Assembly (NCBI GenBank): GCA_963971285.1
Contig: OZ020260.1
Span: 12,124,798 to 12,188,797, forward strand
Origin: Astropecten irregularis
Lineage: Eukaryota; Echinodermata; Asteroidea; Paxillosida; Astropectinidae
Reading direction: 5' to 3'
Length of the DNA stretch: 64,000 bases
Shown here: one piece after another, positions 24,201 to 35,342 of the stretch
How positions within the stretch are numbered: the first letter of the stretch is position 1
How the letters are laid out: the number at the start of each line of letters is the position of its first letter
The notes under the pieces: model-generated
What the model was told of the DNA's origin: nothing
Databases searched by the model: none
The model's input: the letters and a program-made list of their open reading frames with translations, nothing else
Made by a program: the position numbers and the translations under genes

Positions 24201-27200
24201 CACATCAGTGGATACACAACCCCACATCAGCGGATACGTACACAATCCCACATCAGTGGATACACAACCCCACATTAGCGGGTACACAATCCCACATCAG
24301 CGGATACACAATCCAAAATCAGTGGATACACATACAATTCCATACACAATCCCATATCAGTGAAACAAAATTCCACAGTCACCAAATAAAATTTCCCACA
24401 TTAGTGGATATGCTTTTTTCAAATTAGCGGATTCACAGTCCCACATTCAGCAGACACACTAACCTGCAACACACAGGATGGAAATTCACTGACTCACCAT
24501 ATGATCCCATGGCAATACCGTCTGTGTTTAACCAAGGGAATTTATTGCTTAACTGTCTGGAGGACAGAAGATCAACCATGGCACCACACTCTCTGTATAG
24601 AAAGAAAAAAAACACACCCTCTTAGGGGCCACTCAAAATTTTCAATGTTTTTGAATTTCGACTTTTTTTCGAAATAGAGGTTGGGTGGGTCAAGGAAATA
24701 AATTTAAGTAAATTGTTGATCAAAATTAACTTTTTGTATAAAAATTTAGAATTTGTATCTGACTTGCCTGAGAAAAGGATCATGATTCTTTCAACAAATA
24801 TCAATGTTGGGCAAGGTCTTTCTCTGTGACATATTGTTTGACATCTGTGACCTCTACTTCCGGTCAAACAGGAACAATTTGGAAAAAAAAATCGAAATTA
24901 AAAAACATTGAAAATTTTTAGTGGCCCCTTATATTTATACTTGTGTAACAAGCAAAGAAGGAAATCAGGGATGAAATTGACCAAAGATAAAAAGTCTGAA
25001 ATCCGAAAATCACCTATACTTTTGTACACAGCCTGTGAGAAAAAAAAACTCTGAAATCAGATTTTAATCTGAGAAATCTCATCCCTGGGTAATACTGGAT
25101 AACCAATGTAATCCTATTTAAAGATTTTGGATCTACAACTTTTAGTTTTATATTCTTGAGTAGTTTATTGGTTCCGCAAGAGTAAAACTAATCAGTTTTA
25201 CAATACATGTACCTCGGGCCGATTTCACTAACACTTTGAGATCATCGTAAAGCCCAAATCCAACGCAACACGGAAAATTGCTACGCAAAGTAGCGATTGA
25301 TTTTCTGTTTAGCAATGGATTTGGGCTTTAGCGATGATTGCAAAGCGTTAGTGAAATCGGCCCGTGGGGTCTAATCCACCAAACTCATCGTAACAATTGC
25401 ATAATTGCAGCCCTACGTCGGATACAATGGGTTCAAACTTATCCTTCGTAACTCGAGCTACGACAGTGAAATCGACCCCTGGTCTCCCTAAAACCACCAA
25501 AATCTTTCGAAAACCACCAAAAACCCTCCAACAAACGGGAAACCACATGGACACCTACTTCTGCACTCTGTGGTTCTCCATGAGCTGTTCAGCTCCTTTC
25601 TCTCCAGCTAGGAGTAGGTAGCCCGATTGGTTAAACTGCACATCTGGAGGGTCAGCATCATCCACGCACAGGTGCTCCTGAAACAACCATGTTATTAAGC
25701 TTGATTAACCCTAACCCTCCTGCAGGCTGCGACGAATCGCCTGTCCGATAGCCCGGGGCAATCAAATTTTGTTTCGGGCAATTAAAATTTTGACTTCCTC
25801 TGCCCGATCGGGCAAGTCCAGAACAGCTTACCTGCATAAGTATACCAACAGCTTTATGCTTTGAACTTTAATTATAATTCCAATATGATACAAAAAATAG
25901 TCCAGTCGTATGTGCTTAACACATTTCCATTGTGTTTGACCATTATGGCAATCCGCAATCGGCACAGCTGTCATCGACGTTGATATAAACTAACACCATT
26001 TCTCCCCAACTGATCAGGGTTTCCAACGTACGTTCTAAAACAGCGTAAGCTACTGGCCGAGAGAGCAGTTTTTCTTTTTCAGAGCACTTGTAAACCAATC
26101 AGAAATGAAAGATCTTACACACGAACAATAAATATTCCCATGCGCGGCATGCGGTCCTAGCCTTGATTCAAGAAGTTGTTGCTGTGAATACTCAAACGTA
26201 ACTGATCACCTGCACTGCAGATCTGCACGCGCATACAATTATGTACAGACAACCTATTGTGACTGACGGAGACTAGCGCAGTCTCGTTGCTGAGTCACGT
26301 GCGTTCATTGCCGCTGTTCTGTCAGTTGCGTGTACATGTGTACGCTCGCTGAAAAAGATGTGCATCTCTGTGTTTTGTGTAGGGGTTACGTGTACGTGAT
26401 AGAACAGCGGCAGCCACATGCATGATCTCGGTCATAAAGTTTTCGGAACGGACGTATGGAATGCTTGAATGGCCGTCCAATGCGATCAGATTCTGATTCA
26501 TGTTTTTTTTTTCCATTTCGTTGTTCACATAACGATTCCTTCTTTAACTTTTCTTCTTTAAGTCATAATAATATCACGTATCTATTATTCAACTCTTACC
26601 AATCGCAACTATAGTTCCTGTATCGATGTCAAAAGCAGATTTCTTACCGCAATCTGTACCGAACCTGCCGCGTACCACAATTACCGAGCATGCATGCCGT
26701 GATATCGAGCTCGGCCGCGATCCACGGTCTGTCCGAACGCTACTTCGCCGTGCATGTCACATATACACACATTATACACATTGTACACTTTGTGTGTTGT
26801 GTGCTGTACATATAAACATGTGGATGTACAGTACATGTACGTGAAAGCTTCCTGCCCGCGCGCGACACACGTGGTTGAGACTTTCGCTAGTGCACTTTTG
26901 CACAATACCAGGCATGAAAAATGACGTGCGTGATAAGTTTACGTCAATGCGATCGTAGATTTCGGAAGGATTTCATGATGTTTCTGCTTGACCAATTGGA
27001 CAAAATAACTACATGAAATGATCAGGAACTTTGGAAGGAATATCTTGCTGGGATCTTGCAACTCTACATGTAAATTACGTACAATTTAATGATCTCGGTG
27101 TACACTCGACACTGCACTCCAACCGTGTTTTTACATGTGTTAGACGTCGGTGATCGATGTCGGAAATTTTGTTATGTTTTTCTTTATTTTTCCGTGAAAT

Positions 27201-29055
27201 CTTGGGCAAGTTTTGATCCAATTCGGGCAAGCAAGTTTATGACATGGCTTGCCCGATCGGGCAACCTAAAAAAAAAAATTGGTCACAGCCTGCCCTCCTG
27301 CATACTACAATCTATCACATTTGGTTTTCACTGTGGTAAGTGTGGTATCCTGACCACCACAATACACCACAGTGTGGTTTTTGAGGTAATGCATGGTTTA
27401 TGATCCAGTCCCCATGTGTGTGGAGACTGTGCTAATGTGTGGTAAGCAGCTCTTGTCTTGTGTGGTAAGTGCAGAGGGTTAGCGTGAACTATGGTTTATG
27501 ATCCAGTTCCCCTGTGGAGACTGAGGTAATGTTTCGTAAGCAGCTCTTGTCTTGTGTGGTAAGTGTAGAGGGTTAGCGTAGACTATGGTATATGATACAG
27601 TTCCCCTGTGGAGATGGAGGTAATGTGTGGTAAGCAGCTCTTGTCTTGTGTCATAAATGCACAGAGTGCAGAATTCTATTATGCTTCCTTCAAAAAGAAG
27701 TGAACTACATTAATGGCCACACGATCTACTTTAACCGTTTAAGACTTATGATCCTAAACGTTGTCTCTTTTACTAGAGGGGTATTGGAAGGGACAGCAAA
27801 TAGCCACATAAAGTGGTCATGATAGACATCCCACGTTTAGTACCTTGATAGTTTTTATAAACTCTGCACTGTACATGGACATCTCAACATTAGCTGTGAG
27901 GGAGAACTGTTGTCTAATGCCGCCAACGGAGAGAGTAGTGGCGGCTCTGGTGTACTGTGAAATAAATACCAAAATGAAACAATTAAAGATGTGCCATTCT
28001 AACCATACCCTATTATTGTCTTTCCCAAGACCTCAACACACCAAAATGAACATACTTTCTCTGCCAACAAATTGTATTTATAACCCTTTTGCTGTAATTT
28101 CTTTCTTCCTTAACATTTGGTTGATTTCTTCTCGCAATTTCTTCTTTATTTCTTTAAAGTTACAGTACAAGACTGGTCACAAACCAATCAGAAATGTTCA
28201 AAGAAATATTATAACTTTCAGGTTATAAAGATGGTGCTGGTAGAAACATACAGTTAAAAAAAATTCTGCCTCAAATGCTGTATTCATCCAGAAATAAGTC
28301 AAAGAAAGATCGGAAACAGTTTCGATCTTGTGTAAGAACAAAACCATTCTTTATGTTTTAAAAAAAATTTTTCACTCAGATGTTCGATTGAGCTCCAATT
28401 TTCACAGGTTTATCATTTCATATACATGTTTGATCAAACAAAGTGTAAGTGCTGTTCTGTGACCTTTACCAATCATACAGTGTATATAAATAATTATACC
28501 TTTACCTCTTTATGATCTCACCCAGTTTTCATTGACAAGGCCTTCACAGCATCATTTATGACCCCACCCTTCAAGATTATCTCTCCCCGTGGCCACGCCC
28601 ATACTGTCATGATTGTATTATCTCCCAGAGTAAAAGGTTTTGTGGCCAGCCGTAGCGTAGTGTAGTGATTCAATATGAAGAAGATCATAATGATTGTCTT
28701 TCCCTGTAACCACAACCATGACCACACCATGACCACACCCTGACCACACCCTTACCGAGTTGTCTCTCTCCACCACCAGCACATTGAGCCCTGCCTCTGC
28801 ATCCCTCTTCAAGTGGTAGGCGATGCTGGAGCCAATGACCCCTCCCCCGATTATCAGTACGTCCGTCTCGTAGGGCGGCCGGTTGACGTTCTCAAACTCC
28901 ATCCTGTCTGCTTGGAGGAAGGGGTTCTTGGACTTGATCTCCTTCTTGACTCTGTCAGTGAATTTACTGCTGCTGTGACGGACAACATTGGGCACTTTGA
29001 TGAGAGTTCGCATCGGCCTGGCGAAGACTGCAGCCATGCTGGGGAAAGCCATCAT
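21297..29055 (-). CDS. FOXRED1: FOXRED1, mitochondrial FAD-dependent oxidoreductase (8 exons, 487 aa)
   Basis: DAO-fold FAD oxidoreductase, known in human as a mitochondrial complex I assembly factor (human protein 486 aa). Coding exons: 28756-29055, 27844-27954, 25559-25677, 24498-24592, 23559-23743, 22635-22928, 22047-22151 and 21297-21551; phases close to 487 residues. The N-terminus ([20 protein letters not shown], then basic and serine-rich) resembles a mitochondrial presequence. The dinucleotide-binding motif [14 protein letters not shown] follows DVLII at about residue 70. Later family blocks: [92 protein letters not shown] and [13 protein letters not shown] with [13 protein letters not shown]. 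The introns carry two minisatellites and several transposons. An upstream noncoding exon cannot be excluded. Confidence 0.96.
21623..21978 (-). mobile_element. TTAA-flanked MITE, copy 5
   Basis: TTAA at both ends, AGATACTATCATACTTTGG left and AAAGTATGATATTACCT right. Second subtype. In the last FOXRED1 intron. Confidence 0.85.
22408..22612. repeat. 47-bp tandem array of GATCCTGCTAGGATC palindromes
   Basis: The palindrome (stem GATCCT/AGGATC, loop GCT) recurs at 22426, 22473, 22519 and 22566, spacing 46-47 bp, each in the frame TTCGATAAAG-palindrome-GAAACGCGTCAGGCC. It ends 22 bases before the donor of the 98-codon FOXRED1 exon. Confidence 0.88.
23859..24470. repeat. 22-bp minisatellite in a FOXRED1 intron
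   Basis: Roughly 25 imperfect copies of ATCAGTGGATACACAATCCC plus two bases, with local variants that add GTACAC or delete part of the unit. Because 22 is not a multiple of 3, three units give a 66-bp, 22-residue super-repeat and all plus-strand frames stay open, producing a spurious 248-codon frame. Between the exons at 23743 and 24498. Confidence 0.93.
24625..24928. mobile_element. PIF/Harbinger-like MITE with TTA target duplication
   Basis: 304 bp, ends GGGGCCACTCAAAATTTTCA and inverse GAAAATTTTTAGTGGCCCC, with TTA on both sides (24622-24624, 24929-24931). In a FOXRED1 intron, 32 bp from the 24498-24592 exon. Confidence 0.85.
24966..25087. mobile_element. Short MITE with CAGGGATGA ends
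   Basis: Ends CAGGGATGAAATTGA and AATCTCATCCCTG, flanked by GGAAAT and GGTAAT, a 6-bp duplication with one change. Same family as 42601-42744. The CAGGG start and 5-8 bp duplication suggest hAT. Confidence 0.78.
25216..25363. mobile_element. Harbinger-like MITE, family D
   Basis: Ends GGGCCGATTTCACTAACACT and inverse GCGTTAGTGAAATCGGCCC. Interior inverted blocks around AAGCCCAAATCC. Followed directly by a family E fragment at 25375-25484. Confidence 0.78.
25375..25484. repeat. Harbinger-like MITE family E, partial copy
   Basis: Contains CCACCAAACTCATCGTAAC, GCCCTACGTCGGATAC and the end GTGAAATCGACCCC, matching the copy at 44256-44394 in order. Confidence 0.65.
25723..27292. mobile_element. 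hAT-like non-autonomous transposon, 1570 bp, in a FOXRED1 intron
   Basis: Terminal repeats CAGGCTGCGAC and GTCACAGCCTG, flanked by a perfect 8-bp duplication CCCTCCTG (25715-25722 and 27293-27300). Subterminal palindromes TGCCCGATCGGGCA lie 75 bp inside the left end and 40 bp inside the right end, as expected of transposase-binding sites. No transposase reading frame is visible, so it is non-autonomous. The interior has an inverted CCGCTGTTCT...AGAACAGCGG pair near 26310-26410. The 8-bp duplication and CAGG start support hAT. Confidence 0.87.
27390..27660. repeat. Tandem repeat of about 96 bp, three units
   Basis: ATGGTTTATGATCCAGT recurs (with changes) at 27393, 27491 and 27585, and GTGGTAAGCAGCTCTTGTC recurs in step. 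It lies between the hAT element and the FOXRED1 exon at 27844. Confidence 0.8.
28154..28504 (-). mobile_element. TTAA-flanked MITE, copy 6
   Basis: Left TTAAAGTTACAGTACAAG, right ACCAATCATACAGTG and a duplicated end. First subtype. In FOXRED1 intron 1. Confidence 0.78.
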
Positions 29056-30544
29056 GCCAACCTTTTATATCTGGTTTTTAAAGAGATTAAACATTTCAAC
29101 AACCCCCAAAATCATGATAAAATAGCCTAATATACAAAGTTACTACACTGCGTTATAAAATTAATGGTCATTCCATTTTGTTTAGTCTGGTACCCAGCTT
29201 GCACAGTAACGTAACTCACTTAAATACGATTACGAGTCTTCACCTGTTGGGTCTGGGTACCAGACCAACCAGAGTGGACTAATGACGTGATTGTGAAAGA
29301 CGTTAATACAATGTTCCAAAACCCCCCCAAAAATGATAAAGGGGAATATAAGTTCTGACGAAAAATGAAAACAAAAAAGACTGAAAGAGCATGCCAAAAC
29401 ACTCAAATAAGTAAATAAGCCGAGGCTAGCCTAAGTACATTGGCAGTTGAGTATTTATACATGCACACGTATATTGATTGGTAGGCTACTGTTGCTGTGC
29501 ATGCTGCATTCTTAGTTAGGCCTATACAAAATTAAAATCGGCTATGGAAAAAAATGATACAATTACAACCCCTACAGGCTACACTAGTTAAAAATGCACC
29601 ACTCCAAATTAATTACCAATAATAAGTACCATGGAGGAATGCCGGAATAAGGAGGGATAAGGAGGGATAGGTAGGTGCCTACTACTTACATAACGACGGT
29701 ATGGCCTCGGCCCTAATCCCCCAATGACCTTCAGAAGTTCAGAAAGAAAGGCAAATTCAATACATGTACACAACAAATCCAGGTGCAACTCGTGCAGTAC
29801 TCAGCACAGCAGGTCAACAAGTTATGACTCATGCAGTCTGACTGTAGGCCCCTAAGTAATGGGCGTATATTACCGCTATTTAATAATTAATACACAAACC
29901 AGGCTCCAGCCCAGTTCAGTGGTAATAAAAATTTAGTGAAACATCATTGCCAAGCCCCTGGAAAAACCACAAAAATCCAAATAACTGAAACAATGAATTA
30001 TGAGTAACGTCAGACCACGAGTTGTGTAGTAGCACGTTGACCTTGGTCCTCGTAAACAGTACAGCGCCACCAAGCGACAAAACGTCTCGATCCAGCGCGC
30101 GTTATTGCACATTTTGGGGAATTACCGTCCACCCTCTGAGCTGGCAAGGTGGGTAAAATTATTCATTTTTAAGAAGCAATAAAATTAAATAAGTAATCGC
30201 ATACGAGGAAATGATGACAATTATTACGAGTTAGGGAAACAAAACCAATTGTAGGCATACACTGATCGGGGTATTGAAAAATAAGCATTGTTGTGAAGCC
30301 TCATTTTGAGCATAGGCTATACACTCACATTGTTGCATAGTCGACCGCGTTATTTTAATTTTAAAGGTAGGTCTCTTCCTTCCTCCATGGTCTCTAGGGC
30401 CTACATCATGTATCTTTCGGATGTAGAGTTGTTAGTAAATATTATTATTACTGCAGACTGTACTGTGCTTGCTCAAGCTCAATTGTTCAATTTGTTGTAA
30501 CTTGTATGCTTTTCTTTGTGTTCCATACAAATACAATGTTATAT

Positions 30545-30905
30545 AGATCAGCGCGGAGTGACGTCATTCCAACTCGCCAACCTTGGAGCCGATGAAAACA
30601 AACATGACAAAGCATTAAGTTGTACAGGTTTTAAGACAAAAAGCTGCCAGAATTCTTATTACAGGGTAGGCCCTACTTCAAAGAAGGATATTGTCTGGGG
30701 AAAAACTATGACTCAACAATGAAAGTCATACATTATACAATTTCTGCTTCTTGACAAAAATATTCGAAAAACAATTCTCTACGACGCCGACGGGCAGTTT
30801 GTGCATGATTTGTCCATAGTTTGCGCCGGTTTGCGCCATCTACACGTTAGTTTTCATCGGTTGTCAAGTTATGAGAATGAAATTACCCGGATGTCCGCGC
30901 TGATC
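30545..30905. mobile_element. MITE with ATAGATCAGCGCGGA ends
   Basis: ATAGATCAGCGCGGA at the left and TCCGCGCTGATCTAT at the right are exact inverses. Internal inverted GATGAAAAC blocks are also present. Class unknown. Confidence 0.72.
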
Positions 30906-31063
30906 TATAGGCCTTTTAACCACTTACTAAAACACATTGCATTTTTAGTTTTTATGTATCTTTAGTTTATCCATCATTTTCACAGTGATATATTTAGCAA
31001 TTTAATTAGGCCCTCCTGCAATCTATATTCTGTTAACATTTCTATGACTACATGTATGTCACT

Positions 31064-31286
31064 ATTGAGCGCAATCTTTTAATTTGCGCAATCTTTAACC
31101 GTTTGTCCAAAGTGACTTGTTTTTAAAGAAAATCTGTGGCTGTGTCCAACTTTTTTAACCTAGCCTAACTGAAGTGAAGGTAACTACGTGCCACGGTAAA
31201 AAAAAAAATCACAAATGAATGTTAAATTCAAAATTGGGCACGGCCCAGTTTAAAACTTGCGCAGGCGTCAAAATTGCGCTCAACAT
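31064..31286. repeat. Foldback repeat with TTGAGCGCAAT ends
   Basis: TTGAGCGCAATCTTTTAATT followed by TGCGCA at the left is inverted at 31256-31286 (TTGCGCAGG ... AAAATTGCGCTCAA). Just upstream of the TOR1AIP coding exon. Confidence 0.6.
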
Positions 31287-31459
31287 CACCGACTTATTGA
31301 GTGGCAGGTTTAGATTTTGAATGGTACTGCCCTAGACCCTGTAAGTAGTTGTAGTCGTGAGTAACTTGAAATGCAGGTAATATTTTATATTTACCATGAT
31401 TTTCCCAACTTTTCTTTTGCATCACATCCAGAGGAACAACCTACTTGCTGTTTGATGCC

Positions 31460-32689
31460 ATGATGCCTGCAGTAACACGATCTAAGACTCAGAGCAAGAA
31501 TCAAAGAATGGGGTCATTACAGCCAGAAGCAAGTTTGTCTAGTGTTGGTCAGTCCTCACCAGGACCGGTGCGGAAATTAGTGACGCCGCCCTCCCGGAGT
31601 GATGTTGAACAAGAGAACGACACGACAAGTGCCGATACTTCGCGCGAGAAACAACGCATGGATACATCACAAAGCGAAGCCAGTGCAGGGAATTCAGGTC
31701 AGACGTCACCGGGACTAAAGCGGAGATTACTGGGACGTGAAAGTAGCTCTAAGAACACTGATCATGAAGAGCAGCGGCACAAAAATGAGGGCGCCAACTT
31801 GACGATGAGCAGCAAGGAGAGTTTGCATGTTGAAGGTCGACGTTCAAGAAATAAAGAGATTTCACAAGACCCGAAGATAAGCAAAGAGAGTGCAATAAAC
31901 AGACAGCAGGAAAATGTTAACATTTTGAATTGGATGCCCCTTGTAGCGGTGGCAGTGTTGTTCATTGTTGTCATGTACATCATGTATGCACCTACAGGAA
32001 AGGTACCTAGCCTTGCTGATAATCAGACCGAGTTTGAAAGGAACATGAAGGAAGTGAAGCAAGACTTCCAGATGCAGGAGCAGAACCTGTGGGACGTGGT
32101 GGAAGCTACGGTCGGCAGTCACCTAAACCGTGGTGCCTCCAATCCCACTCAGCCGATCGTCCTGTTACTGGGCAGTCATCCAGAGTCATCCGACACGACC
32201 CTGTGCCTCGCGAAGAGGCTGGAGAAGATTCTCTCCACGGCCCTGAATGAGAGAGTTCCAGATGTGACCATGATTGACGGCAGAGATTACCAAAAGAAAA
32301 ATGCAGACGACGCGAAACTCGAGGTGGACGAGCGCCTCCAAGCATCATTCGAAAACGGAGAGAAAGTTGCCATCATTTTAAACCTCGATGATCTTCCGCC
32401 GTGCTCCATCCTTCTCTTCCATAGCTATTGTGAAAATGAAAATGCCCGGTACGTGGACGTTGCTCTGATATTCACAGTAACACTCAACAAGGATCAGCTG
32501 CAGAAGAAGGCGTCCCCATCCAAACCTCTGAGTCTTAAGAGCAATGTTGCGTTTCAGATCTCTGAACATTTGACCAAGATGTGGGTGGATAAATGCTCCA
32601 AATTGCCTGAGGAGAAAGTGGAAGCAATGCTGAGTAGAATCGCCAACAATGTCGGTATTGTGAACCCTGAGAAATCACCATCTTGTTAG
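31460..32689 (+). CDS. TOR1AIP: Torsin-1A-interacting protein (LAP1/LULL1 type), 409 aa
   Basis: Type II single-span membrane protein whose luminal domain activates torsin AAA+ ATPases in the perinuclear space or ER. The coding region is one open exon after an acceptor at 31431. The start is the ATG of MMPAVTRSKTQ; an in-frame TTG lies upstream. Residues 1-155 are polar, Ser/Lys/Glu-rich with two similar repeats (KQRMDTSQSEAS and NQRMGSLQPEAS), typical of a disordered nucleoplasmic or cytosolic tail. The membrane segment is MPLVAVAVLFIVVMYIMYA near residues 160-180. The luminal domain follows: IVLLLGSHPES, LEVDERLQASFENGEKVAII, YCENENARYVDVALIFTV (human YCDHENAAFKDVALVLTV) and MLSRIANNV. R393 there aligns with the LAP1 R563 / LULL1 arginine finger, and the C-terminal Cys is kept. 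The vertebrate pair TOR1AIP1/2 arose later, so I give the stem symbol. Confidence 0.92.
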   Translation: MMPAVTRSKTQSKNQRMGSLQPEASLSSVGQSSPGPVRKLVTPPSRSDVEQENDTTSADTSREKQRMDTSQSEASAGNSGQTSPGLKRRLLGRESSSKNTDHEEQRHKNEGANLTMSSKESLHVEGRRSRNKEISQDPKISKESAINRQQENVNILNWMPLVAVAVLFIVVMYIMYAPTGKVPSLADNQTEFERNMKEVKQDFQMQEQNLWDVVEATVGSHLNRGASNPTQPIVLLLGSHPESSDTTLCLAKRLEKILSTALNERVPDVTMIDGRDYQKKNADDAKLEVDERLQASFENGEKVAIILNLDDLPPCSILLFHSYCENENARYVDVALIFTVTLNKDQLQKKASPSKPLSLKSNVAFQISEHLTKMWVDKCSKLPEEKVEAMLSRIANNVGIVNPEKSPSC

Positions 32690-33001
32690 GGTAGCACAAC
32701 ATGGTTCACATCTTTTGAATTTGACAAACCTTGCCCCTAATTATATTCTCAAAAAATGGGCATAGGACTGTAGAGCCCGGAGCCCTGAAAAATGTCCGAA
32801 TTTACTCCAGTGCTGTCCTGCAGTTTGAGTAAAGGTTGATTCCAGAAGATTCTCTAAAGCCACAGTGCCTGTAGGTCAAGGACTAATCCAGCAAAACCCA
32901 AAATTATGCGTCTGTAGGATGATTTTTCAAAAAGGAATCGACATACATGTATTTTGTTTTTCATAAATTCTGCTTCCTGCAAAGGCCAACAGAGGCCATA
33001 A

Positions 33002-33276
33002 CAATACACCGATCCAGTAGGCCACGCCCCTTGACAAATTGACCAATAACAATGCGATTTTTAAGGTCTGGCAAATTGCCACCATTTTCTCTGACAAATT
33101 GTACATTTTTGGCCTTTTGCAAAACTTAAGTCCAATGGAGAGCTAGGTGCTTTCAGTGGTTGAGAGTGTGCAATGCTTCGCGTGTGGGCGATCGTGACAT
33201 GCGTTGTGTGTGTGCGCGTGTGCGCTGTTGCTTGGATGTTGCTATGGTGGGCGGGGCCTACTGGATCGGTGTATTG
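33002..33276. repeat. Foldback with ACACCGATCCAGTAGGCC ends
   Basis: CAATACACCGATCCAGTAGG (33002-33021) is inverted at 33256-33276. The same ACACCGATCC terminus appears in the repeats at 39050-39175 and 54185-54295. Confidence 0.75.
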
Positions 33277-33932
33277 ACCTGTTAATGGATTTTAGCACAA
33301 AGACTAGTTGCAAAGTTATTGTTAATATCTGTAGGTTGTTAATTGAACTTAATTCAAAACGAAATTGACCATTCATCTTTAGTTTTTCATATATTCTCTT
33401 AACTGCAGAGATCAACAAGATCCTTAAATAGAATTATCCTGGTGTAAAATCCTGATGGTTTAATTAGCACACAGCGTGGACTGGTTGCCAAGTTATTGTT
33501 ACCAAGACAACTAAAATTAAACCTTCTGAACTCATTGTTTAGTTGCTGGACTCTTTATCACTTTTTATTTCTTGTCAATTTTCAATTTTGCATATTTTGT
33601 AGTTTAATATGAGGTTTTCCAATTCAGTCATTTTTTTAATGCCATTATGTGCCTTGCATTTTGTTTTACCATTTAAAATTCAATTTAATAATGATAAATC
33701 CTAAATTCGGTATTCGGCACAAAAATATGATCTTTCATTTTCTAAGGTTAAACCAAGTCTTGTAAATAGTTATGGACAAAGTGCAGTGATTGTATAAACA
33801 AATGCCAAGTTTGATTGGGTACAGTTAGTGTGTCAAGTGCTGGTTGATTGTGCCTGGTACCCATGCATTATTTTGTGTAGCGGTTACCAAGGAAAATCCT
33901 CTAATGGTTGACAAATTGTCACTAATTATACT

Positions 33933-34218
33933 CAGTGGCGTAACTAGGGAAAACGGCGCCACGGCAAGCGCTAAAATTGCGCCCCCTGACTCAAACTTCT
34001 GAAGCCAATGAAAACAAAAATCCGACAATTTGAAATTGGAATCTTTCTTTCTGTGTTCAAACTTCATCGGATTACATTTCCAATAACTTCAATAGTACAG
34101 CTTCCTTTTCTTTTTCCTTCTTTTTTTCTCCTTTTTAAGCCTTTGCGAATTTTGCGCCCCCCTAAAAAGTGGCGCCGGGGGCACGTGCCCCTGTTGCCCT
34201 ACCCTAGTTTCGCCACTG
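33933..34218. mobile_element. hAT-type MITE with CAGTGGCGTAACTAGG ends
   Basis: 286 bp. Left end CAGTGGCGTAACTAGG, right end CCTAGTTTCGCCACTG. Flanks ATTATACT and ATTTTACT are an 8-bp duplication with one change. CAGTGGCG termini are widespread among animal hAT elements. Confidence 0.88.
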
Positions 34219-34321
34219 ATTTTACTTGCCCTTAAAAAGGGACAAATATGTAAAAAAAAAATTCTATTCCTAAGGGCCCAAGGCCCGGAGTGACAGCAGA
34301 TGGAGAAGTTTGAGCCTGAAC

Positions 34322-34525
34322 TAGACTTGCAGGCTAGTCGTTGAAAGTTGCGGTGATCGTCTCTTCTTTCATGCAACTCTCGCGTAACCGTTCTATTTTC
34401 TCAGTGGTCCCGCGCCCGAGAGCCGAACTCTCGCCATTGCCATGAGTCTCGCGAGAAAGTAGAGCGGTTTTGTGTAGAGTTGCGTGAAAGAAGAGACGAT
34501 CACCATGACTTGCCTGCAAGTCTAA
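34322..34525. repeat. Foldback repeat with about 58-bp arms
   Basis: AGACTTGCAGGC ... GATCGTCTCTTCTTTC on the left is inverted on the right (GAAAGAAGAGACGATC ... GCCTGCAAGTCT). The loop contains a second inverted pair around CTCTCGC. Confidence 0.78.
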
Positions 34526-34756
34526 GCCTGAACAGAGTAGCATGCTCTTCAAACTTCACCCAAATTATGGCTTGCTATAGAGCATGAAATGTTATTAATT
34601 ATAAAATGAATGAAATTCACTTTGTGCATGGGTTTCTAAAATCTTTATACCAAAACTTCTATGTACTTAAGCACAGCTTGTGCATCTTGATAAAGTGATT
34701 GTAGATAGTTATGAACAGAGCATACTGTAAGAATTTGTTCTTGAGAATCAGATGGA

Positions 34757-35091
34757 TTAAAGGTATAATACATGATTGGTAAAGGTCACAGAACAGCACT
34801 CTAATCCAGCATGAACATGAAACGCTAAACCTGTGAGCTCAATCTGACATCTGAGTCACGAGAAAATAAAGAAAACCTCACTAAATTTTTCTTATAATAA
34901 ATCATAAAGAATGGTTTTGATCTTTGACAGTTTTAAATTGTTTTCGGTCGTTGTTTTACTAATTTCTGGATAAATACATCACTTCACCCAGAAATATTTT
35001 AAAGGGATCATTAGGGATGTTATACCATCACCATCTTTATATCCTGAAAGTAATACGTAAATCTGTTACCAATCCTGTACTGTACCTTTAA
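34757..35091 (+). mobile_element. TTAA-flanked MITE, copy 7
   Basis: Perfect TTAA at both ends; AGGTATAATACATGATTGG left and CAATCCTGTACTGTACCT right. First subtype, in the probable TOR1AIP 3' region. Confidence 0.87.
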
Positions 35092-35342
35092 TTATTACAA
35101 CATTATGTTTATAACAAGGAAATGTTTAGGTTCCAATCTTTTGTTTTTTATTCTTTTCCTATCTGATAATTCAAGGTTTCTGTTATAGCAAGGTTCCAAG
35201 GACCTCTTTTTAATGATGTTTCACTGTATAATGCTTCCAATTTTAAATAAAAGTTCACAAATAAATGAACTCCTGAAATTTGGTCCCATTTATCTACTTG
35301 TGCACATTTTTGGAAAAGTCTGCATTATTTTGTAATCTAAGG

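Larger units (their letters stand above)
29056..31431. other. Divergent intergenic region FOXRED1-TOR1AIP
   Basis: Contains a foldback at 29188-29285 (GGTACC / GAGTGGACTAAT family) and a possible noncoding first exon of the TOR1AIP gene ending at 30148 (GGCAAG then GTGGGT donor). A MITE lies at 30545-30905 and a foldback at 31064-31286. No other exon recognised. Confidence 0.5.

Noticed and set aside
23617-24427. Long plus-strand open frames (up to 248 codons) antisense to FOXRED1
   Set aside because: Composed of the 22-bp minisatellite; all frames are open because of the repeat unit, and it overlaps a conserved FOXRED1 exon.
27390-27660. Extra FOXRED1 exon or tRNA cluster suggested by periodic GTGGTAAG
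   Set aside because: GGTAAG donor-like motifs recur because of a 96-bp tandem repeat; no conserved coding lies beside them.
31445-31459. TOR1AIP start at the upstream TTG (MLFDA extension)
   Set aside because: TTG is not a normal start in animals; ATG at 31460 is only five codons later and fits.
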